DNA of 46,860 nt from Myxococcus virescens (GCF_900101905.1 NZ_FNAJ01000029.1:1-46860), one strand, 5' to 3'. Positions 8,026 through 16,490 are shown, numbered from the stretch's first letter. Notes: generated by a model from the sequence alone, not told the origin. Numbers and translations are program-made.

Positions 8026-9512
8026 CCGAGGCGGCTAGAATCACCGCTTTTGAAAGAGCGCTGCGGGCGGCCTTCACCCAGTTCAACATCGAAGAGGAGG
8101 TCATACGTGCCAGGCACGCCGCAGCAGTCCAGGCCGGGAGTCTGCGCGCCCCGCTCGACGATGACTCACTTCTGGAACGACCGACCCGGCGCTTTCTAAT
8201 TGATCCAATGTTGCGCGCTCTCGACTGGAACCCGGACGATCCAAATCGTTTGCAAGAAGAAGCAAGGAGCTGGGCCGAGAACGGCGAGCGACTCTATTTT
8301 GATTATCTGGGCGTCAGTCGGCAGCGCGCACCAACTCTTCTCGTCGAAGCTAAGGGCGCGGACTCTGTGAGCGCGAGACCGCCGCGAGAAGACAACATCA
8401 GCGCCCCGCGTATGTCGGCGCTGCTCAGCGAAGCGCTCGCCAAGCTGAAGACCGGTGATAAGCCCGGAGTTTTGGCGCAATGGGTTGCTTGGCTTAAGGA
8501 CCTCCGCACCTATGTGACCTCGTTCAGCGATACAGAGCGATTGACCCTCAAGCGCGTCGTGATAACGGCCGGTCGCTGGCTGATCATCTTCAAGAACCCC
8601 TTGACAGCATTCATCAAGGACAGCGGCCCCGATCCCACTGAGATCTACTGCTATGTGTCGCCAGCTGAGATCCTTGAGCGGCACCGTGAGATCTACAATT
8701 TACTAGATCGACGTCGGCTCATCGACACACTCCCGCTAACGATGCCGCTGGGGGAGGCGCTAGAGGTGCTCAGGCCTGCGAGCGTGACTCAAGCTTACAG
8801 GGGCGTTGTAGTGGCGACCCGCATGACGGGGGGCATGCGCAGTGAATTCCCACATCGCGTTGTCTACCCTGCGCTTGTTCTGCTCAGTGGCGGTCGTACA
8901 TTCGCTGTGGTCGACTATAATTCAAATCCTGCCTACGAGCCGCGCGAAGCCAGTCAACTTCATGCCTTCATCAACAACCTCACAGAAAAAGCCAATCACT
9001 TCCAAGAACGCGTACTGAACGCACTCAACCGAACCGACCTGCGGATGACACCGGCCTCAGACTTCCCCATTGACATCCGAGAGATGGAAAGTGGAGCTGA
9101 ATTTGCGCCGGAATTTGGCTCAACGGTAGCACTTGCCCCGACCGCTCCGCTCCGACCTCAGCTAGTTCGACAGACGGGAGAACGCAACGCACAGTATGAG
9201 TTCTTAGTGATCACCGGCCAAAGCTGGTTCTACAAGGAGGTTTCCCCCACTGGACCGGAATGCGAATTCCACAATTTTCGGATGGCCAAGAGTCGAGGAG
9301 TTGCGCAGGCACAGGGGCGATTCGACCATGCCGCTGACAGCTTCACAATCTCCGATGATCCTCAGAACTGTGAACACGCTGATCTCCTTGGACTCCGGCG
9401 CTCGCGCTGCCACGTGAAGGAGATCGAATCGCACCTGTGCTGTCGCACATGCATCTTCCACGGAACATGCTGGGATGCCGCTGAACTCGGCCGACTTCCC
9501 TGCGGGAAATGA
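8022..9512 (+). CDS. PD-(D/E)XK nuclease-like protein with C-terminal Cys cluster (partner gene)
   Basis: A 496-residue protein whose N-terminus resembles the HsdR_N nuclease domain of type I restriction enzymes. After FLIDPMLRALDW (residues 58-69) come Glu79/Glu80, LYFDYLG with Asp94, and LLVEAKG with E109-x-K111, giving the expected D...ExK set. The middle (about 200-440) is not recognised. The last 47 residues carry C450, C463, C473, C474, C477, C483 and C494. The C-x2-C-x5-C part (474, 477, 483) is the spacing used for the Fe-S cluster of Cas4/AddB nucleases, though a zinc site is equally possible. Start ATG 8022 overlaps the NTPase gene's stop (ATGA), so the two are almost certainly co-translated. 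Composition matches the partner gene, not the surroundings. Confidence 0.7.
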   Translation: MTEAARITAFERALRAAFTQFNIEEEVIRARHAAAVQAGSLRAPLDDDSLLERPTRRFLIDPMLRALDWNPDDPNRLQEEARSWAENGERLYFDYLGVSRQRAPTLLVEAKGADSVSARPPREDNISAPRMSALLSEALAKLKTGDKPGVLAQWVAWLKDLRTYVTSFSDTERLTLKRVVITAGRWLIIFKNPLTAFIKDSGPDPTEIYCYVSPAEILERHREIYNLLDRRRLIDTLPLTMPLGEALEVLRPASVTQAYRGVVVATRMTGGMRSEFPHRVVYPALVLLSGGRTFAVVDYNSNPAYEPREASQLHAFINNLTEKANHFQERVLNALNRTDLRMTPASDFPIDIREMESGAEFAPEFGSTVALAPTAPLRPQLVRQTGERNAQYEFLVITGQSWFYKEVSPTGPECEFHNFRMAKSRGVAQAQGRFDHAADSFTISDDPQNCEHADLLGLRRSRCHVKEIESHLCCRTCIFHGTCWDAAELGRLPCGK

Positions 9513-9763
9513 CCTCTCTGAATAACTAGAGCAATTGCAGAGATTAACTTTCGGGGCAATCCGTCTAGTAGGAGCCCCCGCCAGTAAAGCATTGAACCAA
9601 TTCCGGATTCCGACGCCCGTTATCCAAGTTACTTAAGCATTTTTACCATCCGTGCGCGGCAACAGAATTCTAATCCCCATGTGTCAGCTCGAACGACGTT
9701 AGAGGGCACATGGGGGGCGCATGACGACTCCCTTACTTGCTCCAATGGAGCCACCGCTGCCGG
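9513..9763. other. Intergenic region with 9-bp inverted repeat; possible module boundary
   Basis: No gene seen. The first part is AT-richer, like the upstream module. Exact inverted repeats CCCCATGTG (9675-9683) and CACATGGGG (9707-9715) flank a 23-nt centre. A weak GGGGC/GCCCC hairpin lies at 9553-9578. The repeats could be recombinase or regulator binding sites. Confidence 0.35.
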
Positions 9764-10234
9764 TCAGGATTCGTCGTCGGGAAGGAGCGTCCGGAGAAGA
9801 GCATCGTCAGGTCCGAGTGGGCGCCAGCCAGGGGGCGGCGGCCCCGCAAGGAGAGCACTGCTGGCTCGCTCTACGCGCTCCTGGTGAGTTTCCGGCGTGT
9901 AGCCACTCCATCGACCGAGCACTATGGCAACGTCTATGCGGACTTCGTCGTCCATCTCGGTCGGCCATCCATCAGGGAAGTCGTCGGACAACTCGCGCAC
10001 GAGCACATCACGAACGAGACGTGTGACCCGCCTACCCTGCTCGGCCTCAGCGAGCAACCCGCAGAACACCTGCACCGCAGCGACATCGTCTTCACCAAGC
10101 TCGTCAGCCAGAATATGAAACGGAACGGCAGGGTGAGCCTCAGCAAAGGCGGTGAGCGAGTCGAAACCACGTTCACGGACCCTCTCATGTAGGCGGGCTC
10201 TCACATCGCCCTCCCACGGATGCCGGGCGGTCAT
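9764..10234 (-). CDS. Probable immunity protein for the adjacent DUF2380 toxin-like protein
   Basis: A 156-residue, acidic, soluble protein with no signal peptide and no domain I recognise. Its start codon overlaps the stop of the upstream DUF2380 gene by 4 bp (ATGA at 10231-10234). A small acidic cytoplasmic protein coupled directly behind a putative secreted toxin is the usual position of an immunity gene; that role is inferred from position and charge only. The C-terminus is Pro- and Asp-rich (GPPPPGW, then LLPDDES). Composition is ordinary for the genome, unlike the module on its far side. Confidence 0.6.
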   Translation of the reverse strand: MTARHPWEGDVRARLHERVRERGFDSLTAFAEAHPAVPFHILADELGEDDVAAVQVFCGLLAEAEQGRRVTRLVRDVLVRELSDDFPDGWPTEMDDEVRIDVAIVLGRWSGYTPETHQERVERASSALLAGPPPPGWRPLGPDDALLRTLLPDDES

Positions 10235-11766
10235 TGGCCTCTCCAGGAGGTGAAGTTCATTGGGATCTTATAGTCCTTCATTTGCTTGGCAACGAGCTTC
10301 AGGATGGCCTGCTGCGGCAACATCCGGCCGGCGCGTGCCTCGGCATTGAGCAATTCGCGCATAAGAAGTTGGTTCCATTCTCCGGGCCATGTGCGCCCGA
10401 GCTTCCAGTGCCCCCCTCCATGAATCGCCTCGTGGTGGGCCTGATTCAAACGAACGCAGAAGTTGTCGATGTCCATGTCACCCTTGAAGCCGCGCCGCTC
10501 GAACCACTCCCGGTGCTCTTGCGGCAGGACGTGATGCTTCGGTGCGTCGGACATGCCCGCACCGACCTTGCCCGTCACCTTCATACCGCGCACTTCGGGA
10601 CTATCCCCCAGCGCTTCACGCACGCTCTCGGGCAAGTCTTGGTTCGACTGGGCCATCAGCACCTGCCCACCATGGATGCGGACTGCGGCGCTGACGGCGG
10701 GGAGGGAGATGACGCCCGCCTGAACCAGCCTTCGCATCATCTCCACCCACTCCGCCGAGACGACAAGCCGCGAGCCCGCCATGACGCCCCCTGAACTCAT
10801 GACGAGCCCCACACCGAGCGTCCCGGGGGCGGCTGGGGGTGGCCGGGGGAGTGACATATTCAGCGTGGAAATCAGGGCGAGCAGCTCCATCACCTGCGCC
10901 GCCACGACGACTTTGCCGCCCACCTCCATGGCCGAGCGTGCTTCCCGACGAATCGTGTCGAACTCGTGGGTCAGCTCCCCCATCAGCACGGGCATCGCGG
11001 TCGCCGCCGCCTCTATCCGCTCCGCGTCCCCAGATGAGAGGTCCGCCAGCGTCGGAGTCAGCTTGCCTTGAACTCGATGCAGGTCCGCGAACAGCTTTTC
11101 GGAACCGCACATGGGGCAGTCGCGGAGCAACGCATCAGCGAGTTGCAGGAAGTCCACCCACGTGGCCAGCAGCAGGGTTCCGAACATCGCGGCCTGGAGC
11201 CGGGGCCCGGTCATCTGGAGGATGCCCAGCTCCATTCCGGAATCCCCCACCTCCGAAGCCACGCCCGTCAACGCCGTGGCACTCCCCAGCGGTCCTCGGA
11301 GCCACGCCAGTTGGCTGGACCCATGGTCGAGATAGCGCGTGAACACCCCGTCGAGTCCCCGGCTACCAAGAGAGGAAGGACGCGACGCAAGTCGAGCGCG
11401 CGTGGTTTCGATGCCCTCCAGAGAGCGCTTCACCTCATCAATGGCGTCCAGGGTTGCCTGACGCACCGCTACGGCGCTCTGCACTCCACCTCCGACAGAT
11501 ACGGACGCAGTGCCAAGCACAGCCCCTGTTGCGTCGTGCCGTGGCCCCCGCTGGCGCGCTCGCCGTTGGTCCTCCTCGGGCCCCGAGATTGAGAACGGAG
11601 AAGCGTCCGAGGAACGCGGAGGCTCATCGTCTAGCGCGTCTTCCCACGCGGGAGACACGGCCACGCGCGGCGCATAGCTCAACGTTCCGCCAAGCCCGGA
11701 GGCATGCGCCACCGAAGCGGCCCCCGTGGCCAGCACCGCCACCACCAGCAAGGCGTTAGCGCGCAT
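10231..11766 (-). CDS. DUF2380-type secreted protein, putative HNH-like toxin
   Basis: A 511-residue protein. I chose ATG 11766 (MRANALLVV) over the ATG six codons upstream because it begins the signal peptide directly; this start overlaps the previous gene's stop. The signal peptide ends in VAHASG, a signal peptidase I site, with no lipobox Cys, whereas relatives of this family are usually called lipoproteins. Residues about 60-400 are helical, with hydrophobic stretches near 165-190 and 270-300. The C-terminal 100 residues carry the DUF2380 signature: HHVLPQE (411-417), DIDNF, IHGGG near 449-453 and EWN near 463-465. This looks like a His-rich metal-dependent nuclease fold of polymorphic toxins. 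In myxobacteria such genes belong to large paralogous families, some linked to kin discrimination. Toxicity here is inference. Confidence 0.65.
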   Translation of the reverse strand: MRANALLVVAVLATGAASVAHASGLGGTLSYAPRVAVSPAWEDALDDEPPRSSDASPFSISGPEEDQRRARQRGPRHDATGAVLGTASVSVGGGVQSAVAVRQATLDAIDEVKRSLEGIETTRARLASRPSSLGSRGLDGVFTRYLDHGSSQLAWLRGPLGSATALTGVASEVGDSGMELGILQMTGPRLQAAMFGTLLLATWVDFLQLADALLRDCPMCGSEKLFADLHRVQGKLTPTLADLSSGDAERIEAAATAMPVLMGELTHEFDTIRREARSAMEVGGKVVVAAQVMELLALISTLNMSLPRPPPAAPGTLGVGLVMSSGGVMAGSRLVVSAEWVEMMRRLVQAGVISLPAVSAAVRIHGGQVLMAQSNQDLPESVREALGDSPEVRGMKVTGKVGAGMSDAPKHHVLPQEHREWFERRGFKGDMDIDNFCVRLNQAHHEAIHGGGHWKLGRTWPGEWNQLLMRELLNAEARAGRMLPQQAILKLVAKQMKDYKIPMNFTSWRGQ

Positions 11767-12949
11767 TGTCCACCCCCAGGCCAACCGAAGCGAAGGCCCC
11801 CGGTCGCAGCGTTCCTTCCGCCGTGGGGAAGAGCAACGTGCCGCCTGTCCCCATCGCGTAGAGCTTCCCCCCTAGGAATCTCCAGCGCACCTCCGCCGCC
11901 CCCAGGTAACGCGCTCCGGGTTGCCCCATGCCCACGCCCAGGCCCTTCAACGCCACTTCCAGACTGCGCTCGAAGAGTTGCACCGCCATGCGCCCGTCCA
12001 CGTCGAAGCGCCCCCAAGAGAACGCCTCCGCGCCGAGCGACAGCTTCAAGTGCCTGTAGAGGCCCCCGTAGCTGACGGCGTCCCAGCCCACTTCGGCCTC
12101 ACCGAAAGCCGAGTAGCCGTCCGGGAAGCCAGCATCCGCGAGCGGCGCGCAATCCGTGCCCGCAGCCTGGAAGCGAGCCAGTTCGTAGTCCGCTCCGAAG
12201 AAGCCTTGCCGGAAGCCGCCTTGCTGGCGCCGCGCCTCCAGCCGCAACCGCAGGTTGAGTGTCTCCGTCCCCGCGTCTAGCCCCGCGCCCGCGACAGCCC
12301 CCCATGCGCCGTGCTCGCCAGGACGCCCGCCCCAGCCCGCCACCAAGTGGACCTCGTAGTCAGGTCGCACCACCACCACCGCCATTGCATCCGCATGGGC
12401 CAGCGTCACCGATGGCGCGCGTCCACCGGCTCGCCCCCAGTCACGCACGGCGGACAGCGCCAAGGTGTAGCGACTGTGCTCCTTGGCCTTACCGAAGAAG
12501 ACGTGCTCGATGTCCAGGGAGAACTCCGCGCCCATCAGCCGCGCGCCCAGCACGTCCGAGACGAACGCTTCCGTGTAGAGAGGCCCCAACGTGCCGGTGA
12601 GGAAGCCTCCCGCCGGGTGGTAGTCCGGATTCGCGCGGTTGGAGTAGCGGCGGACCAGATGCCCGGAGAGCAGGCTGTAGCTGTCCAGGCCACCGAACCA
12701 CACCCCCAGCGGCGCGTTGTCCGAGCCGAACTTGAGGCCACGAACGAATTGCCCCCAGTCCGAGAGAGAGTCCCAGTCCTCCCGCCGCACAATCCCCGCG
12801 CCCTTACCACCGCCCCACATACGGAAGCGCACGGGAGCCCCCACGTTGACGCCGAACTCGGGGCCACCGTCGATGATGAAGGTGGGCTCCATTTGGATGA
12901 GCAAGACAAGCAGTAACAGCGCGGACAGACACCTTCGCTTCCTGTGCAT
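11756..12949 (-). CDS. Putative outer-membrane beta-barrel protein of the DUF2380 cassette
   Basis: A 397-residue exported protein. It starts at ATG 12949, five bases after a good AGGAGG. A basic N-terminus and Leu-rich stretch (residues 2-20) form a signal peptide. The rest alternates short aromatic/Gly-rich strands (for example YSLLSGHLVRRYSN, VHLVAGWGG, FASVGLGV at the C-terminus), as in outer-membrane barrels. No named domain is recognised. Its stop overlaps the next gene's start region (11756-11766), so it is probably made with the DUF2380 protein. It may help deliver or display that protein; this is inferred from neighbourhood only. Confidence 0.55.
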   Translation of the reverse strand: MHRKRRCLSALLLLVLLIQMEPTFIIDGGPEFGVNVGAPVRFRMWGGGKGAGIVRREDWDSLSDWGQFVRGLKFGSDNAPLGVWFGGLDSYSLLSGHLVRRYSNRANPDYHPAGGFLTGTLGPLYTEAFVSDVLGARLMGAEFSLDIEHVFFGKAKEHSRYTLALSAVRDWGRAGGRAPSVTLAHADAMAVVVVRPDYEVHLVAGWGGRPGEHGAWGAVAGAGLDAGTETLNLRLRLEARRQQGGFRQGFFGADYELARFQAAGTDCAPLADAGFPDGYSAFGEAEVGWDAVSYGGLYRHLKLSLGAEAFSWGRFDVDGRMAVQLFERSLEVALKGLGVGMGQPGARYLGAAEVRWRFLGGKLYAMGTGGTLLFPTAEGTLRPGAFASVGLGVDNAR

Positions 12950-13069
12950 ACACGCCTCCTGTGCGTGCCCCGAAATGAGGCACGAGAAACACACGTCTCC
13001 CGGTCGGCCTGACGGCTGGAGCAGTGCCGGTGGTGAATCAGCATTGGTGAAAGGGATTGAGGGCCGCCG

Positions 13070-13834
13070 TTAAACGGTCGGCTGCTTCGTCAACGCGCGC
13101 CGGGGGCCTGCACCGGGCTCCGTTGGCACTTCGTCCGGGTGGAGAGCGCCCGCCGACGCGCGATGTGCGCCCCCATGAGGTGATGGAGATTCCGTCGTGG
13201 GCTCGTAGCCGCCCTGCTCCGTAGTGACAGGGGGCGTCATGCCTCCCTCATCGCTGGGCACCTCGAAGTCCCAGAGCCCTTCGCTGGCGTCCGCGAGCGC
13301 CCGCTGAATCTCTCCCAAGGCATCCTCGCGCACGTAGGGCTCGAGCCGCGCCAACTGGGCACGCAAGATGACCTCCAGTTCAGCGGAAGTCCCGAAGCGT
13401 TCGGCGGGACTTCTACGCAGCATCGTGTGGAGGATGTCCCGCAGGGGAATGGAGAGCCCTCGCGCGGCCTGCTCGACGTCGTCGGAGCGGAAGGCCATGG
13501 CACACCAGCTGGCGTCTTCCGCGAACTCGGGCAACGCCGTCACCACGGACGCGATGGAGGCAGAGAAGGCCTGTTCCCGCTCCGCCTTCGACATCCGCGA
13601 CTCCACCTCTTCGATGCGAACATGACCCGGATCGTACAAGTGGCGGCCTGTGGCGAACTCCAATAGCGTCAGCCCCAGGGAGAACACGTCGGCCCGCACG
13701 TCCACCACCTCGCCCAGCAACATCTCCGGTGCCGAGTAGAGGACTTCGCCTTGGGGGCGCGGCAGGGTCGTGGCCAGCCACCCCGAGAGACGAGAAAGGC
13801 TCCCGGCAAGCCGAGAGTCAGACGGATTGGACAT
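13070..13834 (-). pseudogene. Ser/Thr protein kinase, C-terminal half only
   Basis: The frame (254 codons from ATG 13834) begins in the activation segment of a Hanks-type kinase. YSAPEML stands for the APE motif, DVFSLGLTLLEF is subdomain IX, and LRRSPAERFG is subdomain XI. The glycine loop, the ATP-binding Lys, the HRD catalytic loop and DFG are all absent, and no frame in the next 200 bases upstream supplies them. The protein could not be an active kinase. A Pro/Thr/Ser-rich tail follows with no transmembrane segment. It precedes the barrel gene by about 120 bp and may be the broken first gene of that cassette. An IS3 remnant lies 180 bp upstream, a plausible agent of the truncation. Confidence 0.65.
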
Positions 13835-14011
13835 GGGCGGGAAACTCCGAGTGTCCCCGCGAGAGGGGTTCGCGCAAAGGCAAACTCAAGGTACAGCCAG
13901 CCCATTCGGAGTTGAACGACGTGTCAGGTCTAAAATCCGGAAATCTCATCTACCCCAAGTGAAGACGGGCAGATCAAATCTGCAAAGCTCCTTTACACTC
14001 TCCAAGGGAGC
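13835..14011. other. Intergenic, no gene seen
   Basis: AT-richer patch around 13930-14005 between the truncated kinase and the IS3 scar. No hairpin, promoter or reading frame worth naming was found. Confidence 0.4.
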
Positions 14012-14131
14012 CTAGGGCCAGCGCTCGACGACATAGGCGGGAGAGGATCTTCCGAGCACCGTAGCCCCGGGCGCCTCCGTCTCCCGCCGGATGCGGACCC
14101 TCTGCTCCGCGATAAACCTGCTCTTCCTCAC
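14012..14131 (-). mobile_element. IS3-family OrfA remnant
   Basis: From a GTG at 14131 the minus strand reads VRKSRFIAEQRVRIRRETEA, the start of IS3-type OrfA proteins (usual form MRKSRFTEEQ...). It then loses similarity before the helix-turn-helix and stops at TAG 14012-14014 after 39 codons. Only the first 20 or so codons are recognisable. Confidence 0.5.
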
Positions 14132-14268
14132 GACCGACCTCCCCCCGGTCGCGAGGACGCTCTCACGCTTCACCTGGCCCAAAGATGGGGGTGCAGACCA
14201 GCCTGACAGGGAGCCTGGCGGGGCGCATCAAGCCTGCTAGGGTTGAGTCATTCAAGGAGGTTGCACCG

Positions 14269-14796
14269 ATGTCGATTTACGAAATGACCATTCCCTGCTT
14301 CGCGCAGATGCTGCGCGCGTTGCAAGGCTTCCTGAAGAAGGGGGAGGCACATGCTCGCGAGCTGGGCTGCGACTCGAAGAACCTGCTCCAGTCGCGACTG
14401 GCACCTGACATGTACAATCTGGCCAGCCAGGTGCAGTTCGCCTGTACCCAGGCGCAGGAAGCAGTGCTGCGGCTTGGCCATCAGCCACTGTCGGCGCTCG
14501 ACGCGCCGGAGGACATGGAACAAGCGAACGCCTTGATTGAGCGAACGCTACAACTGCTGTCGAGCGCTGACAGGGCACGGATAGAGGAAGGCGCACAACG
14601 CCAACTGTCCATCGAGTTGCCCAATGGCATGGCCTTCGACATGACCGGCAGCGAATACGCGCGGAACTGGGTGACACCGCAGTTCTACTTTCACCTCGTC
14701 ACGGCCTACAGCATTCTGCGGCACAACGGTGTGCAGCTTGGCAAGGCCGACTACGTCCCGCACATGTTCGCCTACCTGCGCCAGCCAGCGACCTGA
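14269..14796 (+). CDS. DUF1993 family protein
   Basis: A 175-residue soluble protein of the DUF1993 family, a DinB-like four-helix group without an assigned reaction. Family features include the MSIYEMTIPCF start, the DMYNLASQVQFACTQAQ segment near residue 46 and the C-terminal FYFHLVTAYSILRHNGV helix. ATG 14269 is well supported: AAGGAGG lies 8 bases upstream and the family N-terminus begins here, although the frame is open 28 codons further. It stands alone in orientation and spacing. Confidence 0.85.
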   Translation: MSIYEMTIPCFAQMLRALQGFLKKGEAHARELGCDSKNLLQSRLAPDMYNLASQVQFACTQAQEAVLRLGHQPLSALDAPEDMEQANALIERTLQLLSSADRARIEEGAQRQLSIELPNGMAFDMTGSEYARNWVTPQFYFHLVTAYSILRHNGVQLGKADYVPHMFAYLRQPAT

Positions 14797-14820
14797 GTCG
14801 ATGGCGTCGGCGTTCGTTCA

Positions 14821-15110
14821 ATGACTGAAGAGGACTTGGAGTCCAACGTCATGCTCCCCGGTCCCGGCAAGGCCATTGGCTGTCCGCGCTGAGGCGCCCT
14901 CCACCAACGCGGGCCCCTCGCCTCCGGAAATAAGTTCGGCGCCGTGCTCTGGAGTAATGGCTGGTTCGAAGCCCCCATGCGGCCGCTGCCACCATTGGTT
15001 GCGCGCTGCATGGGCTGCCATGCGTTCTTCTGGGTCGCGCTCGTCACATCGAGGTCATGCAACGCCTGCGGATCGACCTGGGATGGGACTCCAGGAGGTG
15101 AAGCACTTCG
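14821..15110 (+). pseudogene. Zinc-ribbon protein N-terminus interrupted by an in-frame TGA
   Basis: From ATG 14821 the frame reads 23 codons to CPR, then TGA (14890-14892). It continues in the same frame with GALHQRGPLASGNKFGAVLW, then an APMRPLPPL segment, RCMGCHAFFW and CNACGSTW. Proteins with this N-terminus usually have CPxC at the point where the TGA falls, so TGC to TGA is the likely change. Similarity fades after about 15110. It starts 24 bp behind the DUF1993 gene. The family has no name that I can give; the match is from the pattern CPxC...WSDGxxxAPMxPxPPxxxRCxxCxxFFW. Confidence 0.45.
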
Positions 15111-15310
15111 TCGCCCAACTCGACGCGCATCGTCACCCGGCCCTATGTGCCCATGCACCTCAGGGTACGTCCTGGGTCATGACACGGATGCCCCGACGTT
15201 CATCGACGCTGACCGTACGACGGGCAAAGCATGGCGCGCACACGGACGTTTGAGGAGGTAGGCTGCGATGCTGCGGCGTCCAGCCCCCCCGCATCCATCA
15301 GGTAGCGCTC
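15111..15310. other. Intergenic, remains of the broken gene
   Basis: Nothing with a clear frame was found between the interrupted zinc-ribbon gene and the ankyrin gene. It is probably the eroded 3' part of the former. Confidence 0.3.
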
Positions 15311-16471
15311 ATGAAGCTCGACAAGCCCGAGAACCTGTTCGCTGCCATCGAGCAGTGCGATGTCTTTGCGGTGGAGGACCTGCTGGCCAAAGGGGCCGAC
15401 CCCGATGAAGTCGACCTCGACGGCTACCAGGCCACGCCGTTGGCGTACGCCTGCAGTCACGGTGACGAGGCTACCGTGCGCGCGCTGCTGGACGCGAAGG
15501 CCACCCCGGATGCAGCGGCCTTCCAGCCGCCGCTGGTCGCGGCCACTGAGCATGGCTTTGCCGCTCTTGTGAGCTTGCTGGTGAAGGCCGGCGCGGATGT
15601 GAACGCGGGGGACGAAACCGGCGCCAGCGCGCTGTGGACGGCCGCCGCGAATGGCTTTGCCGACATCGCACGATGCCTGGTGGAAGCCGGCGCGGATCGC
15701 GAGCAGGCGAACAATGACGGCAAGTTGCCCTCCATCGTGGCGTTGGAGAATGGTCACGCCGCGCTGTCGAACTACCTGAGCGATCCGGCGAGCTACCCGG
15801 CCACGCATTCCTTCTGGCGCGGCAGCAAGAAGCTTGCGCGGCAGGCGGCGGAGGCACGGCGCGCACAGGTTGTCGACAGGGCCACGGGCAAGGACGTCCG
15901 TGGAGCTGCCGCTGCCGAACCCGAATGGACGTTCTCCGTCGGCATTGCACGCAGCCAGTGGGCGACCCAGGACTTCCCTTCGGTGGCCGCTGCCGGCAAC
16001 GTCGAACTGGTGGGCCGGATGCTGGACGCCGGCCTCGACCCCGACTGGACCCAGTTCAAGGGCAACCCGACGGCGTTGATGCTGGCCGCGCGCAGTGGCG
16101 AACGGGGTGCGGTGGATCTCCTGCTCGCACGCAGAGCCAAGGTGAACCACCGCACGGACAAGGGACTCACCGCGCTGCACATGGCGCTGTTCAAACCGTC
16201 GGCACGCGTGCACGGCCCCATCATTCGCAGCCTCTTGGCCGCGGGTGCCGATCCCAACGTGCCCGACGATGAAGGACAACGACCGCTCCAGCGCGCGCTG
16301 GCGCATGCGATGCCGGTGCTCGTGCAGGTATTGCTCGAAGCCGGTGCCGACCCGTTCATTCGCGACCGCGCCGGCCGCATGCCCGCCGACTGGGCGCCAA
16401 CCGATGGCAAGCACGCCGATACCATCCGCAAGTTGCTGGAGACGGCGCGCAAGGGACGGACGGACGACTGA
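15311..16471 (+). CDS. Ankyrin repeat protein
   Basis: A 386-residue protein made almost entirely of ankyrin repeats. One block of about four repeats covers residues 7-165 (for example NLFAAIEQCDVFAVEDLLAK, then TPLAYACSHGDEATVRALLD). A basic linker without repeats spans about 165-215, and a second block of about four covers 218-375 (VAAAGNVELVGRMLDAGLDP, LTALHMALF). No signal peptide or effector domain is visible, so it is likely a cytoplasmic binding protein. ATG 15311 follows no strong ribosome site, but the first repeat begins within ten codons. It converges with the lipoprotein gene on the other strand. Confidence 0.8.
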   Translation: MKLDKPENLFAAIEQCDVFAVEDLLAKGADPDEVDLDGYQATPLAYACSHGDEATVRALLDAKATPDAAAFQPPLVAATEHGFAALVSLLVKAGADVNAGDETGASALWTAAANGFADIARCLVEAGADREQANNDGKLPSIVALENGHAALSNYLSDPASYPATHSFWRGSKKLARQAAEARRAQVVDRATGKDVRGAAAAEPEWTFSVGIARSQWATQDFPSVAAAGNVELVGRMLDAGLDPDWTQFKGNPTALMLAARSGERGAVDLLLARRAKVNHRTDKGLTALHMALFKPSARVHGPIIRSLLAAGADPNVPDDEGQRPLQRALAHAMPVLVQVLLEAGADPFIRDRAGRMPADWAPTDGKHADTIRKLLETARKGRTDD

Positions 16472-16490
16472 TCGACCGCACCAATACCAG

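Noticed and set aside
14890..14892. Selenocysteine codon at the zinc-ribbon TGA
   Set aside because: No convincing insertion hairpin directly after it and the downstream frame soon decays; a nonsense mutation is simpler.
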